Of a stretch of DNA of 64,000 nt, positions 45,558 through 53,917 are shown piece by piece. The first letter of the stretch is position 1. Every line of letters begins with the position of its first letter. Location of the stretch: assembly GCA_014239155.1 (NCBI GenBank), contig JAAZZQ010000008.1, positions 1 through 64,000 of the forward strand, read 5' to 3'. The position numbers and the translations under genes are program-made. Under the pieces are notes generated by a model, which saw only the letters and a program-made list of their open reading frames with translations, had not been told where the DNA came from and ran no database searches. The stretch is from Lachnospiraceae bacterium (GTDB lineage Bacteria > Bacillota > Clostridia > Lachnospirales > Lachnospiraceae).

Positions 45558-47513
45558 TCAATATTCCAAAAATTCTTCCGGCTCAATTTCTGCGGGCAGC
45601 CGCAAGTCCCCACGCGGACTAACAGACACTGAACCAACTTTCACGCCATCTGGCATACAGTTGCGCTTAAACTGCTGTTGGAAAAACCGTTTATAAAATA
45701 CATTTAACCACTTTTGAATTTCTGCATCACTAAACTGATATTCGTCACTCTGGCGGACTGCCTCACGACAAAGCGCAAATATTTCGGCGGGTGCCATACC
45801 ATAGCGCAGTGTGTAATACAAGAAAAAATCATGTAAAATATAGGATCCAACAGTCTCCTCTGTCTTCTGCGCAATCGTTCCGTCAGCATTTGGAGGTAGT
45901 AATTCTGGGCTGACCGGCGTATTAATAATGTCCTCTATTACGGTTTTCATTCCTGTGAAACCATTTTCGTTCATATAATGCCCAACTTCATAAACCAATG
46001 TGCGTACTAATGTCTTAGGAATGCTTGTATTGACAGCGTACATACTCATATGATCGCCATTATAAGTACACCAGCCAAGCGCAAGCTCTGACAAATCCCC
46101 TGTACCAACAACAAAACCGCCCTCTTTGTTTGCCACATCCATTAAAATCTGCGTGCGCTCCCTTGCCTGACAATTCTCATAAGTAACATCGCGCACTGCC
46201 TCATCCTGTCCAATATCCTGAAAATGCTGCCTTACAGAAGCCGCAATACTGATTTCCTTTCTGGTGCAGCCAAGATATTGCATCAACTCCATAGAATTAT
46301 TTTTGGTACGATTGGTCGTGCCAAAACCGGGCATTGTAATTCCAATTACAGTTTCTGGCGCAAGCCCCAGATTTTTTACTGCCTGTGCTGACACAAGCAA
46401 CGCAAGTGTTGAGTCAAGACCACCCGAAACACCTACCACGATACATTTACTTTTTGTCGCTTCAATACGCCTTTGCAATGCCGTCACCTGCATTTGGAAA
46501 ATTTCAAGACTTCTCTCTCTGCGATTTTTAGATGGCACAAATGGCGTGATGGACACACGTGCGCATATATCCTCCTTATCGAGAATCGGTTTCCTACATG
46601 CTACTGTTTTATATATGCGCTGTGAAAAATTATTTTTGCAGCTAGAATAAGTCTTATTCGCAATTCTGTCATGTCTAATTTTTGTTAGGTTAAAATCTCT
46701 AACAAGCACTGTATCATCAAAAGGTTTTCCCTCACCAATCAGTTTTCCATTCTCATACATTAATGTGTGACCACTAAAAACAAGATCTGAGGTCGATTCA
46801 TATTTTCCTGCCGACACATAGACATAGCCACAGACACAGCCAGCAGAAGCTGCACCAAGCATATTCTTTCGATACTGTGCCTTACCAATCACCTCGTTAG
46901 ACGCAGAGAGATTGACAAGAATCTCCGCCCCACTTAGCGCTAGAAACCGACCGGGAGAAATGGGTGCCCACGCGTCTTCACAGATTTCAATGCCAATGCA
47001 GACCTTTTTGTCTGTGCCAATTTCAACAAGAATATTATTGCCAAAAATAGTCTGTATCCAATTTCCACCACAGTTGAGTTCCAGCTCCTGCGCTTCCTGT
47101 TCTCCAGCGCTAAACCATCTCTTTTCATAAAATTCACTGTAGTTTGGCAGATAGGTTTTTGGAATGAGAGCAATCAAACCTCCGTTCTGTATTAGTGCTG
47201 CGCAGTTAAACAATTCATTCTTTTTTTCTAGCGGAACACCAACCACCAGCGCCGCCCCGCACTCCCCATACTTTTTTGTGTACGTCATTAATTCATACAA
47301 TCCTCGGCGCGCCATCTCAAGTAAATTTCGATTGTGAAACAAATCCGCACAAGTATAGCCTGTCAATGAAAGTTCTGGTGTCACAATCAAGTCCACCTGA
47401 TTCGCCAAACTGTCATATACCTTTATTATTTCCTGACAATTTTTCGTAACATTTCCAATATGAACACGCGGCGCAACAGCTGCCGCCCGAAATAAATTTA
47501 ATGCGTTCTTCAT
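45558..47513 (-). CDS. nadE: Glutamine-dependent NAD+ synthetase
   Basis: 651 residues. An N-terminal nitrilase-type glutaminase domain (LSLTGYTCADLFH, PKTYLPNYSEFYEKRWF, catalytic Cys in CIGIEICEDAW near 176) feeds ammonia to the C-terminal synthetase (ATP loop GVSGGLDSTLAL near 354, VVGTGDLSELALGWCTYNGDH). It converts nicotinate adenine dinucleotide to NAD+. In the operon it completes the deamidated route opened by the nicotinamidase. The nicotinate phosphoribosyltransferase and the adenylyltransferase of that route are not in the window. Confidence 0.97.
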   Translation of the reverse strand: MKNALNLFRAAAVAPRVHIGNVTKNCQEIIKVYDSLANQVDLIVTPELSLTGYTCADLFHNRNLLEMARRGLYELMTYTKKYGECGAALVVGVPLEKKNELFNCAALIQNGGLIALIPKTYLPNYSEFYEKRWFSAGEQEAQELELNCGGNWIQTIFGNNILVEIGTDKKVCIGIEICEDAWAPISPGRFLALSGAEILVNLSASNEVIGKAQYRKNMLGAASAGCVCGYVYVSAGKYESTSDLVFSGHTLMYENGKLIGEGKPFDDTVLVRDFNLTKIRHDRIANKTYSSCKNNFSQRIYKTVACRKPILDKEDICARVSITPFVPSKNRRERSLEIFQMQVTALQRRIEATKSKCIVVGVSGGLDSTLALLVSAQAVKNLGLAPETVIGITMPGFGTTNRTKNNSMELMQYLGCTRKEISIAASVRQHFQDIGQDEAVRDVTYENCQARERTQILMDVANKEGGFVVGTGDLSELALGWCTYNGDHMSMYAVNTSIPKTLVRTLVYEVGHYMNENGFTGMKTVIEDIINTPVSPELLPPNADGTIAQKTEETVGSYILHDFFLYYTLRYGMAPAEIFALCREAVRQSDEYQFSDAEIQKWLNVFYKRFFQQQFKRNCMPDGVKVGSVSVSPRGDLRLPAEIEPEEFLEY

Positions 47514-47549
47514 ATGATTCCTCGTTTCTTTTTTTCAAGAATGCCACAC

Positions 47550-47885
47550 TCAAAATTCCCTAATCACCTGTATATATCCTATAATGTGTTGATTAAAACT
47601 GTCAAGCTCTTCTGCGGGAATCCACAATTCCTTGTGATAGTTACTGCCAACAACATGCACTTCAAACTGTGCGATGTAGGCATCTTCTATCTCAAATTTT
47701 GTCACATATCCCTTATGGTCTTCATTATACGTTACATTCCACTGTGATGCAATCTCAACCGCATATGTTTCATTTAACACAGGATAAAAAATAGGCTGCT
47801 CTGGCAATCTGGGCGGATATTTCTTGTAACCACTCTCCGCAATCAGTTTCAGTTCTTTTGTCCCAACAGGTCTAAACAATATCAT
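47550..47885 (-). CDS. Small conserved protein of the NAD operon (crystallin J1-like label)
   Basis: 111 residues from MILFRPVGTKELKLIAESGY. GGAGGG precedes this ATG; the frame extends upstream but without a site. The protein reads PPRLPEQPIFYPVLNETYAV, GYVTKFEIEDAYIAQFEVH and ELWIPAEELDSFNQHIIG. I recall homologues carried in databases as ADP-ribosylation/crystallin J1, but that name is not backed by any visible catalytic motif. Its start overlaps the end of nadV by 14 bases, so it is translated with it. A link to NAD or ADP-ribose metabolism is inferred from the operon only. Confidence 0.75.
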   Translation of the reverse strand: MILFRPVGTKELKLIAESGYKKYPPRLPEQPIFYPVLNETYAVEIASQWNVTYNEDHKGYVTKFEIEDAYIAQFEVHVVGSNYHKELWIPAEELDSFNQHIIGYIQVIREF

Positions 47886-49365
47886 TTGTCCCTCCAAAAT
47901 TTCCACTGTGAAGCCGCTCTCTAATTTCTGCAAGCGACTGCTCCCGCACAAGCACCCCATCTTTAAAGACTGTTTCCAGCACATTTTCCTGATCCAAAAC
48001 AGATTCTAGTGTATAGCCATCTTGAAAAGTAAGGTTTCCATCTTCCCCGCGGTATACCCTACAAATTCCTTTTTGGCTTTTCTTAAATCCACCCTCTTTT
48101 GGGTCCTTAAAAATTGGAATCGGTTTTCCTGCCACTTCGCAGTATGTCGCTTTAATACATGCACTAAAGGTATCTCTTGTAAATGGTTTGAGCATTCCTT
48201 CCTCCTCAATACACTGCATACTAAAACTGCCCACACCCAGCGATACATTATTGCACGCAAAGCCATTTTCAATTAAAATCTGATAAATTGTCTCACAGCG
48301 CTGTATTGTAATACTATCACCATAAATGGCCTTTACATGCGGGTCTAACACCTTATATCCCTTAGCGTTTACGGTTCCGCCAAAAATATCCCACAATTTA
48401 AATACGGTTTTTGTCACAACCTCCACACAATCGCCACTGTCACCGCGCATCAACATACAACCATTGTGCGCCAAAATTTCCTTTTTTAACTGTGGAAGAA
48501 TATTGTCAATTACATTCCAGTAATCATAAGAGTCAAGAACTGCCGAGAAACTTGTATTGGGATAAATTTCTGTGAGTAACCTACGCAACAGCGTAATCTC
48601 GTCTCCATCAACTGCGTAGTTACTGCACATAACAGAATGCTCTGTGCTGACAGCACCATATGCAACAGGCTCTTTTGTGCAATCACAGCAATACATTTCC
48701 TCAAGAAATGGAATGACAGGAACTGTTGCCGTATTGTAAAAAGAAAGACACCAACCTGCGCTAGATTTCACTGCGGACTGCAAACTTTCCTGCCCCCGAA
48801 AAGAAAAATCTCCCAACGCCCTTGTCTTTGGAATCGTGTCATCTACCGAAATTTGATAGTATTTCTCAACAATATCCCTATAAGAAGCCCCAACCGTTGC
48901 ACTAATCATTGGGTGCCACATCTCTGCGCTAATCAAAGATTCCAATGCTTGTGGAAGCCATGCAAATTCTGGGTGTGTATTACGAATCTCAAACATTGGT
49001 ACATGGATTGGAACTCTTGTTCCTTCCAGAAGCGCCTTAATCTCAATTGGAAGATAACCAAGTTTGTGAAGCTTTCTTATTTTTTCACTTTTATAGGCAT
49101 CTTTTCCTAGAGCAGCTCCCAGCACTCTATCATATTCCCCAACCACCTCGTCAAGTTTCCTGTCAAAAAATTCTTCCTTAAAATAATCCATTAAGTAAGT
49201 CTTGATAAATGCCTGCAATCCAAACATCACTACAGTATCCCACATTTTCACTCTGCTCATACGCGGTGTAAAGTACGAAACAGATTTTTCTATTTTTTCT
49301 GGCAGCATATCAGAATGCACTGCCTTATAAAAATCAATCAAAAGCATTGGATTTGTTTTCCTCAT
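47872..49365 (-). CDS. nadV: Nicotinamide phosphoribosyltransferase (NAMPT/NadV family)
   Basis: 497 residues, the full length of the family. It starts RKTNPMLLIDFYKAVHSDML and has the nicotinamide-site stretch ALGDFSFRGQESLQSAVKSS and the C-terminal GVGSFSMQCIEEEGMLKPFT. NAMPT joins nicotinamide and PRPP to give NMN. It lies 29 bases after a PRPP-synthase-like gene, which could supply its co-substrate. The same pair, with changed substrates, forms the NARP1 pathway known from phages, in which the product is NAD+ itself; that alternative is open. Confidence 0.92.
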   Translation of the reverse strand: MRKTNPMLLIDFYKAVHSDMLPEKIEKSVSYFTPRMSRVKMWDTVVMFGLQAFIKTYLMDYFKEEFFDRKLDEVVGEYDRVLGAALGKDAYKSEKIRKLHKLGYLPIEIKALLEGTRVPIHVPMFEIRNTHPEFAWLPQALESLISAEMWHPMISATVGASYRDIVEKYYQISVDDTIPKTRALGDFSFRGQESLQSAVKSSAGWCLSFYNTATVPVIPFLEEMYCCDCTKEPVAYGAVSTEHSVMCSNYAVDGDEITLLRRLLTEIYPNTSFSAVLDSYDYWNVIDNILPQLKKEILAHNGCMLMRGDSGDCVEVVTKTVFKLWDIFGGTVNAKGYKVLDPHVKAIYGDSITIQRCETIYQILIENGFACNNVSLGVGSFSMQCIEEEGMLKPFTRDTFSACIKATYCEVAGKPIPIFKDPKEGGFKKSQKGICRVYRGEDGNLTFQDGYTLESVLDQENVLETVFKDGVLVREQSLAEIRERLHSGNFGGTNDIV

Positions 49366-49394
49366 AATAACACCCCATTATAAAAAATATCCTT

Positions 49395-50216
49395 TTATAC
49401 TGCAAACACGGTAATACTACTATTTTCTTCTTTTCTAAAAATACTATCCGTCGTATAAATCCGCTTAAAGTATCCACAAGTACACAGTTTCCCTTTTAGT
49501 GCAGAATCTTCACAGTGGCTTACAAACAAATAAAGATTTTTCGCTCCTAGCGCTGTCAATGTCTCCGCTGACCGAATAAATGTTCCTCCATAAGAACAAA
49601 TATCATCAACTATCAACACATCACTTCCTGCGATTCGCCCAATCTCGCCCGCAGCCGAAAGCCCTGTAATCTCCCCTGTACTCCAATCGCGCTGTTTCAG
49701 TCCAAAACAATAAGGCAGTGCTACCATACTACTATAACGTTTTTCAGCACCCTCATCTGGATAAAACATCAGCGGCTTTTTTCCTGTACTTTGTTCAATT
49801 TCCGCAATTACACGCTCAATATATTGTTGCGGCGTATACTGCTTTACCCGATCAAATAAAGCAAGACTGACATTAGAATGCGCATCAAGCACTCTTATCT
49901 CTGTAAAAGCAAGACTGTTAATAAGCTCCGCAAAATATTTGAGCGTAAATACATCTTCTGGGTTCTTTACTCTGTCCTGCCTTGCATTTGGAATATAAGG
50001 CATATTTAGTATTATTCTGTGCCAGCCTGCCTCTTGAAGATGCCTTGTGAGAAAATAGATTGCAAGCAATTCCTCATTGTTCTCATAATTCCATTTTATT
50101 TCGATTTCTGTGTCCCTTTGTTCAAGCTCTGTTGTATTCTCAAATGTTTCTTTTAGCAAAAGCGTTCCATCTGGAAAATGATTGATAACAATCTTTTTGT
50201 TATTGATTCTTATCAT
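49395..50216 (-). CDS. Short PRPP synthetase-like protein
   Basis: A 273-residue member of the ribose-phosphate pyrophosphokinase family. Canonical enzymes have about 310-320 residues; here the N-terminal 30 or so are missing and the sequence begins near the FPDGT motif. Recognisable sites are LDAHSNVSLALFDRV (canonical DLHAGQIQGFF), YPDEGAEKRYSS, the flexible-loop KQRDWSTGEITG, and the phosphoribosyl loop VLIVDDICSYGGTF (canonical DDMIDTAGT). These changes set it apart from housekeeping Prs. It could make PRPP for NadV or act on ADP-ribose, as the NARP1 enzyme Adps does. Confidence 0.85.
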   Translation of the reverse strand: MIRINNKKIVINHFPDGTLLLKETFENTTELEQRDTEIEIKWNYENNEELLAIYFLTRHLQEAGWHRIILNMPYIPNARQDRVKNPEDVFTLKYFAELINSLAFTEIRVLDAHSNVSLALFDRVKQYTPQQYIERVIAEIEQSTGKKPLMFYPDEGAEKRYSSMVALPYCFGLKQRDWSTGEITGLSAAGEIGRIAGSDVLIVDDICSYGGTFIRSAETLTALGAKNLYLFVSHCEDSALKGKLCTCGYFKRIYTTDSIFRKEENSSITVFAV

Positions 50217-50232
50217 AGCAATCCCTCCATAT

Positions 50233-50748
50233 TTAAATAATCTTTACCTGACACATTTTCATTGCTTCTAGCGCATTTTTATGGCTCTGTGGTGTCACGC
50301 CAGCACAACACTTTTCTATCACTCGAATCTCTATTTCTGGCAATGCTGCTTTTATTAAAAGCGCATTGGATATAACACAAATATCCGTACAAAGTCCTAT
50401 AAGCGTAACACATTCAAGCCCCTCCTGTGCCTTTAAATACTCCGCAAGTGCCATACAGCCAAATGTCGGTTTATCAAAAATCTTCATAGCATCTGTTTTG
50501 AGACATTCCAGTTTCTTGTCAAGCTGCCATCCATCAGTCCCCTTAATACAATGCAAAACAGGGAGATTTTTACCCTCCTGTGTCTCCAGATAATTTTGAG
50601 CATGTGTATCCCTTGTAAAAATCACTTCCCCATCAAAACTTTTGATTGTCTCCACCACATAATCTACAATTGCTTCCGCCTCTTTTGTTCCCAACGCACC
50701 ATTAATAAAATCCTTCTGCATATCTACAACTACTAATACATCCTTCAT
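50233..50748 (-). CDS. pncA: Nicotinamidase / isochorismatase-family hydrolase
   Basis: Cleaves nicotinamide to nicotinate. From MKDVLVVVDMQKDFINGALG it is 171 residues. The triad is visible: Asp in VVDMQKDF, Lys in IFDKPTFGC, Cys in LIGLCTDICVISN. The metal ligands of true nicotinamidases are also present (Asp and His in FTRDTHAQ, His in PVLHCIKG). The ATG at 50748 has AAGGAGCG ten bases ahead. A GTG at 50823 has an even better AAGGAGG and would add 25 residues (VALLTDDNAVLVQIVGAVLE and on). First gene of the salvage operon. Confidence 0.85.
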   Translation of the reverse strand: MKDVLVVVDMQKDFINGALGTKEAEAIVDYVVETIKSFDGEVIFTRDTHAQNYLETQEGKNLPVLHCIKGTDGWQLDKKLECLKTDAMKIFDKPTFGCMALAEYLKAQEGLECVTLIGLCTDICVISNALLIKAALPEIEIRVIEKCCAGVTPQSHKNALEAMKMCQVKII

Positions 50749-50935
50749 ATCTTGTTCGCTCCTTTCTAGTACAGCACCTACTATTTGCACCAGCACTGCG
50801 TTGTCGTCAGTCAACAATGCCACCGATTGCCTCCTTCCTCCGCCTTGTTCTGGCACAAATAGCAGGTACTGTTTTTCACCGTTATTTGTGCAACACTGCA
50901 CTAGTAAAATTTTACTATGTTATTACTAATTTGAT
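50749..50935 (-). promoter_or_regulatory. Structured leader of the NAD salvage operon
   Basis: On the minus-strand RNA 50862-50850 pairs with 50793-50781 over 13 bases, including two G-U pairs that would be mismatches on the other strand. An inner hairpin (GCATTGTTG with CAACGCAGTGC) lies inside it. The 5' arm (TATTTGTG) can instead pair with CACAAATA just upstream. The loop holds AAGGAGG and a GTG codon in frame with pncA. It may be an RNA switch or simply an N-terminal extension. Confidence 0.45.
50902..50917. promoter_or_regulatory. Palindromic operator candidate
   Basis: TAGTAAAATTTTACTA, a perfect 16-base palindrome, 25 bases downstream of the -10 of the salvage-operon promoter. TTATTA and TAATAA form a second dyad next to it (50920-50940). 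It is a plausible repressor site. Confidence 0.5.
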
Positions 50936-50941
50936 AATAAG

Positions 50942-50970
50942 ATTATAGCATAATTACCAACGAATGTCAA
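50942..50970 (-). promoter_or_regulatory. Consensus promoter of the NAD salvage operon
   Basis: TTGACA (50970-50965), 17-base spacer, TATAAT (50947-50942), both exact, minus strand. A promoter this strong would need a repressor if the operon is regulated. The string ATAATAAGATTATAGCA around the -10 occurs again about 56 bases upstream (near 50990). Confidence 0.88.
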
Positions 50971-51027
50971 TTTCTTTTTATTAAAACTATAATAAGATTA
51001 TAGCAGTTTATTTTTAGCTTCCTGTTA

Positions 51028-51158
51028 GTAACAGTTCAGATACCTTCACCGTTACAGCATCCAGCCCATTGAAAATCGCCTTCGGCGAGGTGCTCTTGCC
51101 TATTTTAAGTTTCGATACGGTCAGCGCAGTAAATGCGCAGACCTGTCTAAACTGTTAC
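51028..51158. repeat. Dispersed structured repeat R, copy C
   Basis: Opposite in orientation to copies A and B. Ends GTAACAGTTCAGATA and TCTAAACTGTTAC. Read on the minus strand it has the hairpin GCGCA-TTTAC-TGCGC identical to copy A and the inner TCGCC-GAA-GGCGA. The outer stem of this copy is weaker than in A and B. It lies between the divergent pncA operon and the TetR gene. Confidence 0.65.
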
Positions 51159-51197
51159 CGCTGTTATACTTGCAATAATAGTTTTTAAAAATATTCC

Positions 51198-51226
51198 TTG
51201 ACATTTACGAATATAAAGTGTATATT
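51198..51226 (+). promoter_or_regulatory. Promoter of the TetR-DUF4180 operon
   Basis: TTGACA (51198-51203), 17-base spacer, TATATT (51221-51226), plus strand, about 45 bases before the tetR start codon. An autorepressor site could overlap it but no clear palindrome was seen. Confidence 0.8.
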
Positions 51227-51272
51227 ATATTTGACCAAAATAGTATTTTAAGTCATATAAGGAGAAAGCAAA

Positions 51273-51851
51273 ATGGCAAGAAGTTTTACAGAACGGGAAA
51301 AACAAAACATCAAAAAAAGTTTACAAGAAGCCTGTAAGCAGAGTTGGACACGATATGGCTATAAAAAAACAAGTGTTGATGACCTCTGTAAGCAAGTAGG
51401 CATCTCAAAGGGAGCATTTTATCTTTTCTTTGAATCGAAAGAAGCACTCTTTTGCGAGGTATTGTGTTCCGTGCAAGCACAAATCTATAACGCGGCATCA
51501 AAAGTAATGGAAAAACACAAGGACAAATATGGTGTTGCGAAAGCTTTAAAGCTCATTTATCGGGAATATGACAAAAACAATTTTTTATATCATTCGGACA
51601 GTGCGGACTTTACAATTTTAAGAAATAAATTATCAGAGGAACAGGCAAAAAGAATTGAGGAATCCAATTATATAAGCACGCAACTTTTTTTAAACCAGCC
51701 ATATTTAAAATTCAAGGTTGATGCAAATTTAGCACTGTCAGTTATTTACTCTTTGATTATAAATATCAAAAATAAAGATATTCTTCCATACAATCATATC
51801 GAAACCTTTGATTTTATGGTTGAGCATTTGATTGACAGTTTGTATGTTTAG
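51273..51851 (+). CDS. TetR/AcrR-family regulator
   Basis: 192 residues. The N-terminal helix-turn-helix is typical: GYKKTSVDDLCKQVGISKGA followed by FYLFFESKEALF. The C-terminal ligand domain has no recognisable pocket. It is followed after 21 bases by a DUF4180 gene, a common pair in Firmicutes, so it probably represses this small operon. AAGGAGAAAGC precedes the ATG. Confidence 0.92.
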   Translation: MARSFTEREKQNIKKSLQEACKQSWTRYGYKKTSVDDLCKQVGISKGAFYLFFESKEALFCEVLCSVQAQIYNAASKVMEKHKDKYGVAKALKLIYREYDKNNFLYHSDSADFTILRNKLSEEQAKRIEESNYISTQLFLNQPYLKFKVDANLALSVIYSLIINIKNKDILPYNHIETFDFMVEHLIDSLYV

Positions 51852-51872
51852 ATTAATTGATGGAGGTATAAA

Positions 51873-52247
51873 ATGAAAACAGAAATTATAAAGAAAAACA
51901 ATATAGAAGTTGCAGTTATAAGCAGTGATGCGCTGATAATTACAGATGTCCAGTCGGCATTAGACTTGATTATGACAGTAAAATACGAAACGGGTTGCAC
52001 AAATATTGCCATAAACAAAGAGGCTATTATAAAGGATTTCTTCGTTTTAAGCACTTGTCTTGCAGGAGAAATATTACAGAAATTCATTAATTATGGTATA
52101 AAATTTGCAATATATGGCGATTTTTCAAATAATACCAGCAAATCGTTAAAAGATTTTATCTATGAGAGCAATAAAGGAAAGGACATTTCCTTTCAACCTA
52201 CCGCTTCCCTTGCTGTTGACAAACTTTCTAAATGTGCTGAGAATTAA
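51873..52247 (+). CDS. DUF4180 protein
   Basis: A 124-residue protein of the DUF4180 family: VISSDALIITDVQSALDLIM, TNIAINKEAIIKDFFVLSTC, and the C-terminal KFAIYGDFSNNTSKSLKDFI. The family has no known role and is usually next to a TetR or MarR regulator, as here. GGAGG precedes the ATG. Repeat E copy 3 and a terminator follow directly. Confidence 0.85.
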   Translation: MKTEIIKKNNIEVAVISSDALIITDVQSALDLIMTVKYETGCTNIAINKEAIIKDFFVLSTCLAGEILQKFINYGIKFAIYGDFSNNTSKSLKDFIYESNKGKDISFQPTASLAVDKLSKCAEN

Positions 52248-52253
52248 TTTCCC

Positions 52254-52318
52254 CTACTCGCGCGCCGGGTGTCCGTCAGCTTGCTGACATATTTCATTTG
52301 GACACTCGTGTGCATAAA
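52254..52318 (+). repeat. Dispersed hairpin repeat E, copy 3
   Basis: CTACTCGCGCGC, outer arms GTGTCC and GGACAC, inner hairpin GTCAGC-TT-GCTGAC, ATATTTC, and the ending TGTGCATAAA. It begins seven bases after the stop codon of the DUF4180 gene, in the same orientation, and runs straight into the terminator. Confidence 0.65.
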
Positions 52319-52320
52319 AT

Positions 52321-52350
52321 GGAGTAGGAAAGATAAAACTTTCCTACTCC
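52321..52350. terminator. Terminator between DUF4180 and gdhA
   Basis: GGAGTAGGAAAG, loop ATAAAA, CTTTCCTACTCC, then ATTTTATT. It serves the convergent DUF4180 and gdhA genes. Stem and loop are a variant of those at 44573. Confidence 0.85.
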
Positions 52351-52356
52351 ATTTTA

Positions 52357-53757
<1,401 letters not shown>

Positions 53758-53774
53758 CTAAACTCAACGAATAT

Positions 53775-53803
53775 ATTATAATTTAATTTTTTTTCCAGCA
53801 CAA
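53775..53803 (-). promoter_or_regulatory. Likely promoter of gdhA
   Basis: TTGTGC (53803-53798), 17-base spacer, TATAAT (53780-53775), minus strand. The -10 is exact, the -35 weak. Confidence 0.5.
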
Positions 53804-53917
53804 CAAAAAATATGCTGTCCTAATAAATTTTGTATAATTTACTAAAATTCATTGTTATAATTTACGATTTTCAGTCTTATTTCACGTATTTTTTGTGCGC
53901 TATGGCGCATTTTTCCA

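Noticed and set aside
53890-53917. Terminator for the Na/Pi transporter gene (TGCGC/GCGCA hairpin)
   Set aside because: The T-run follows on the plus strand, where no gene ends; on the minus strand it is followed by A residues.
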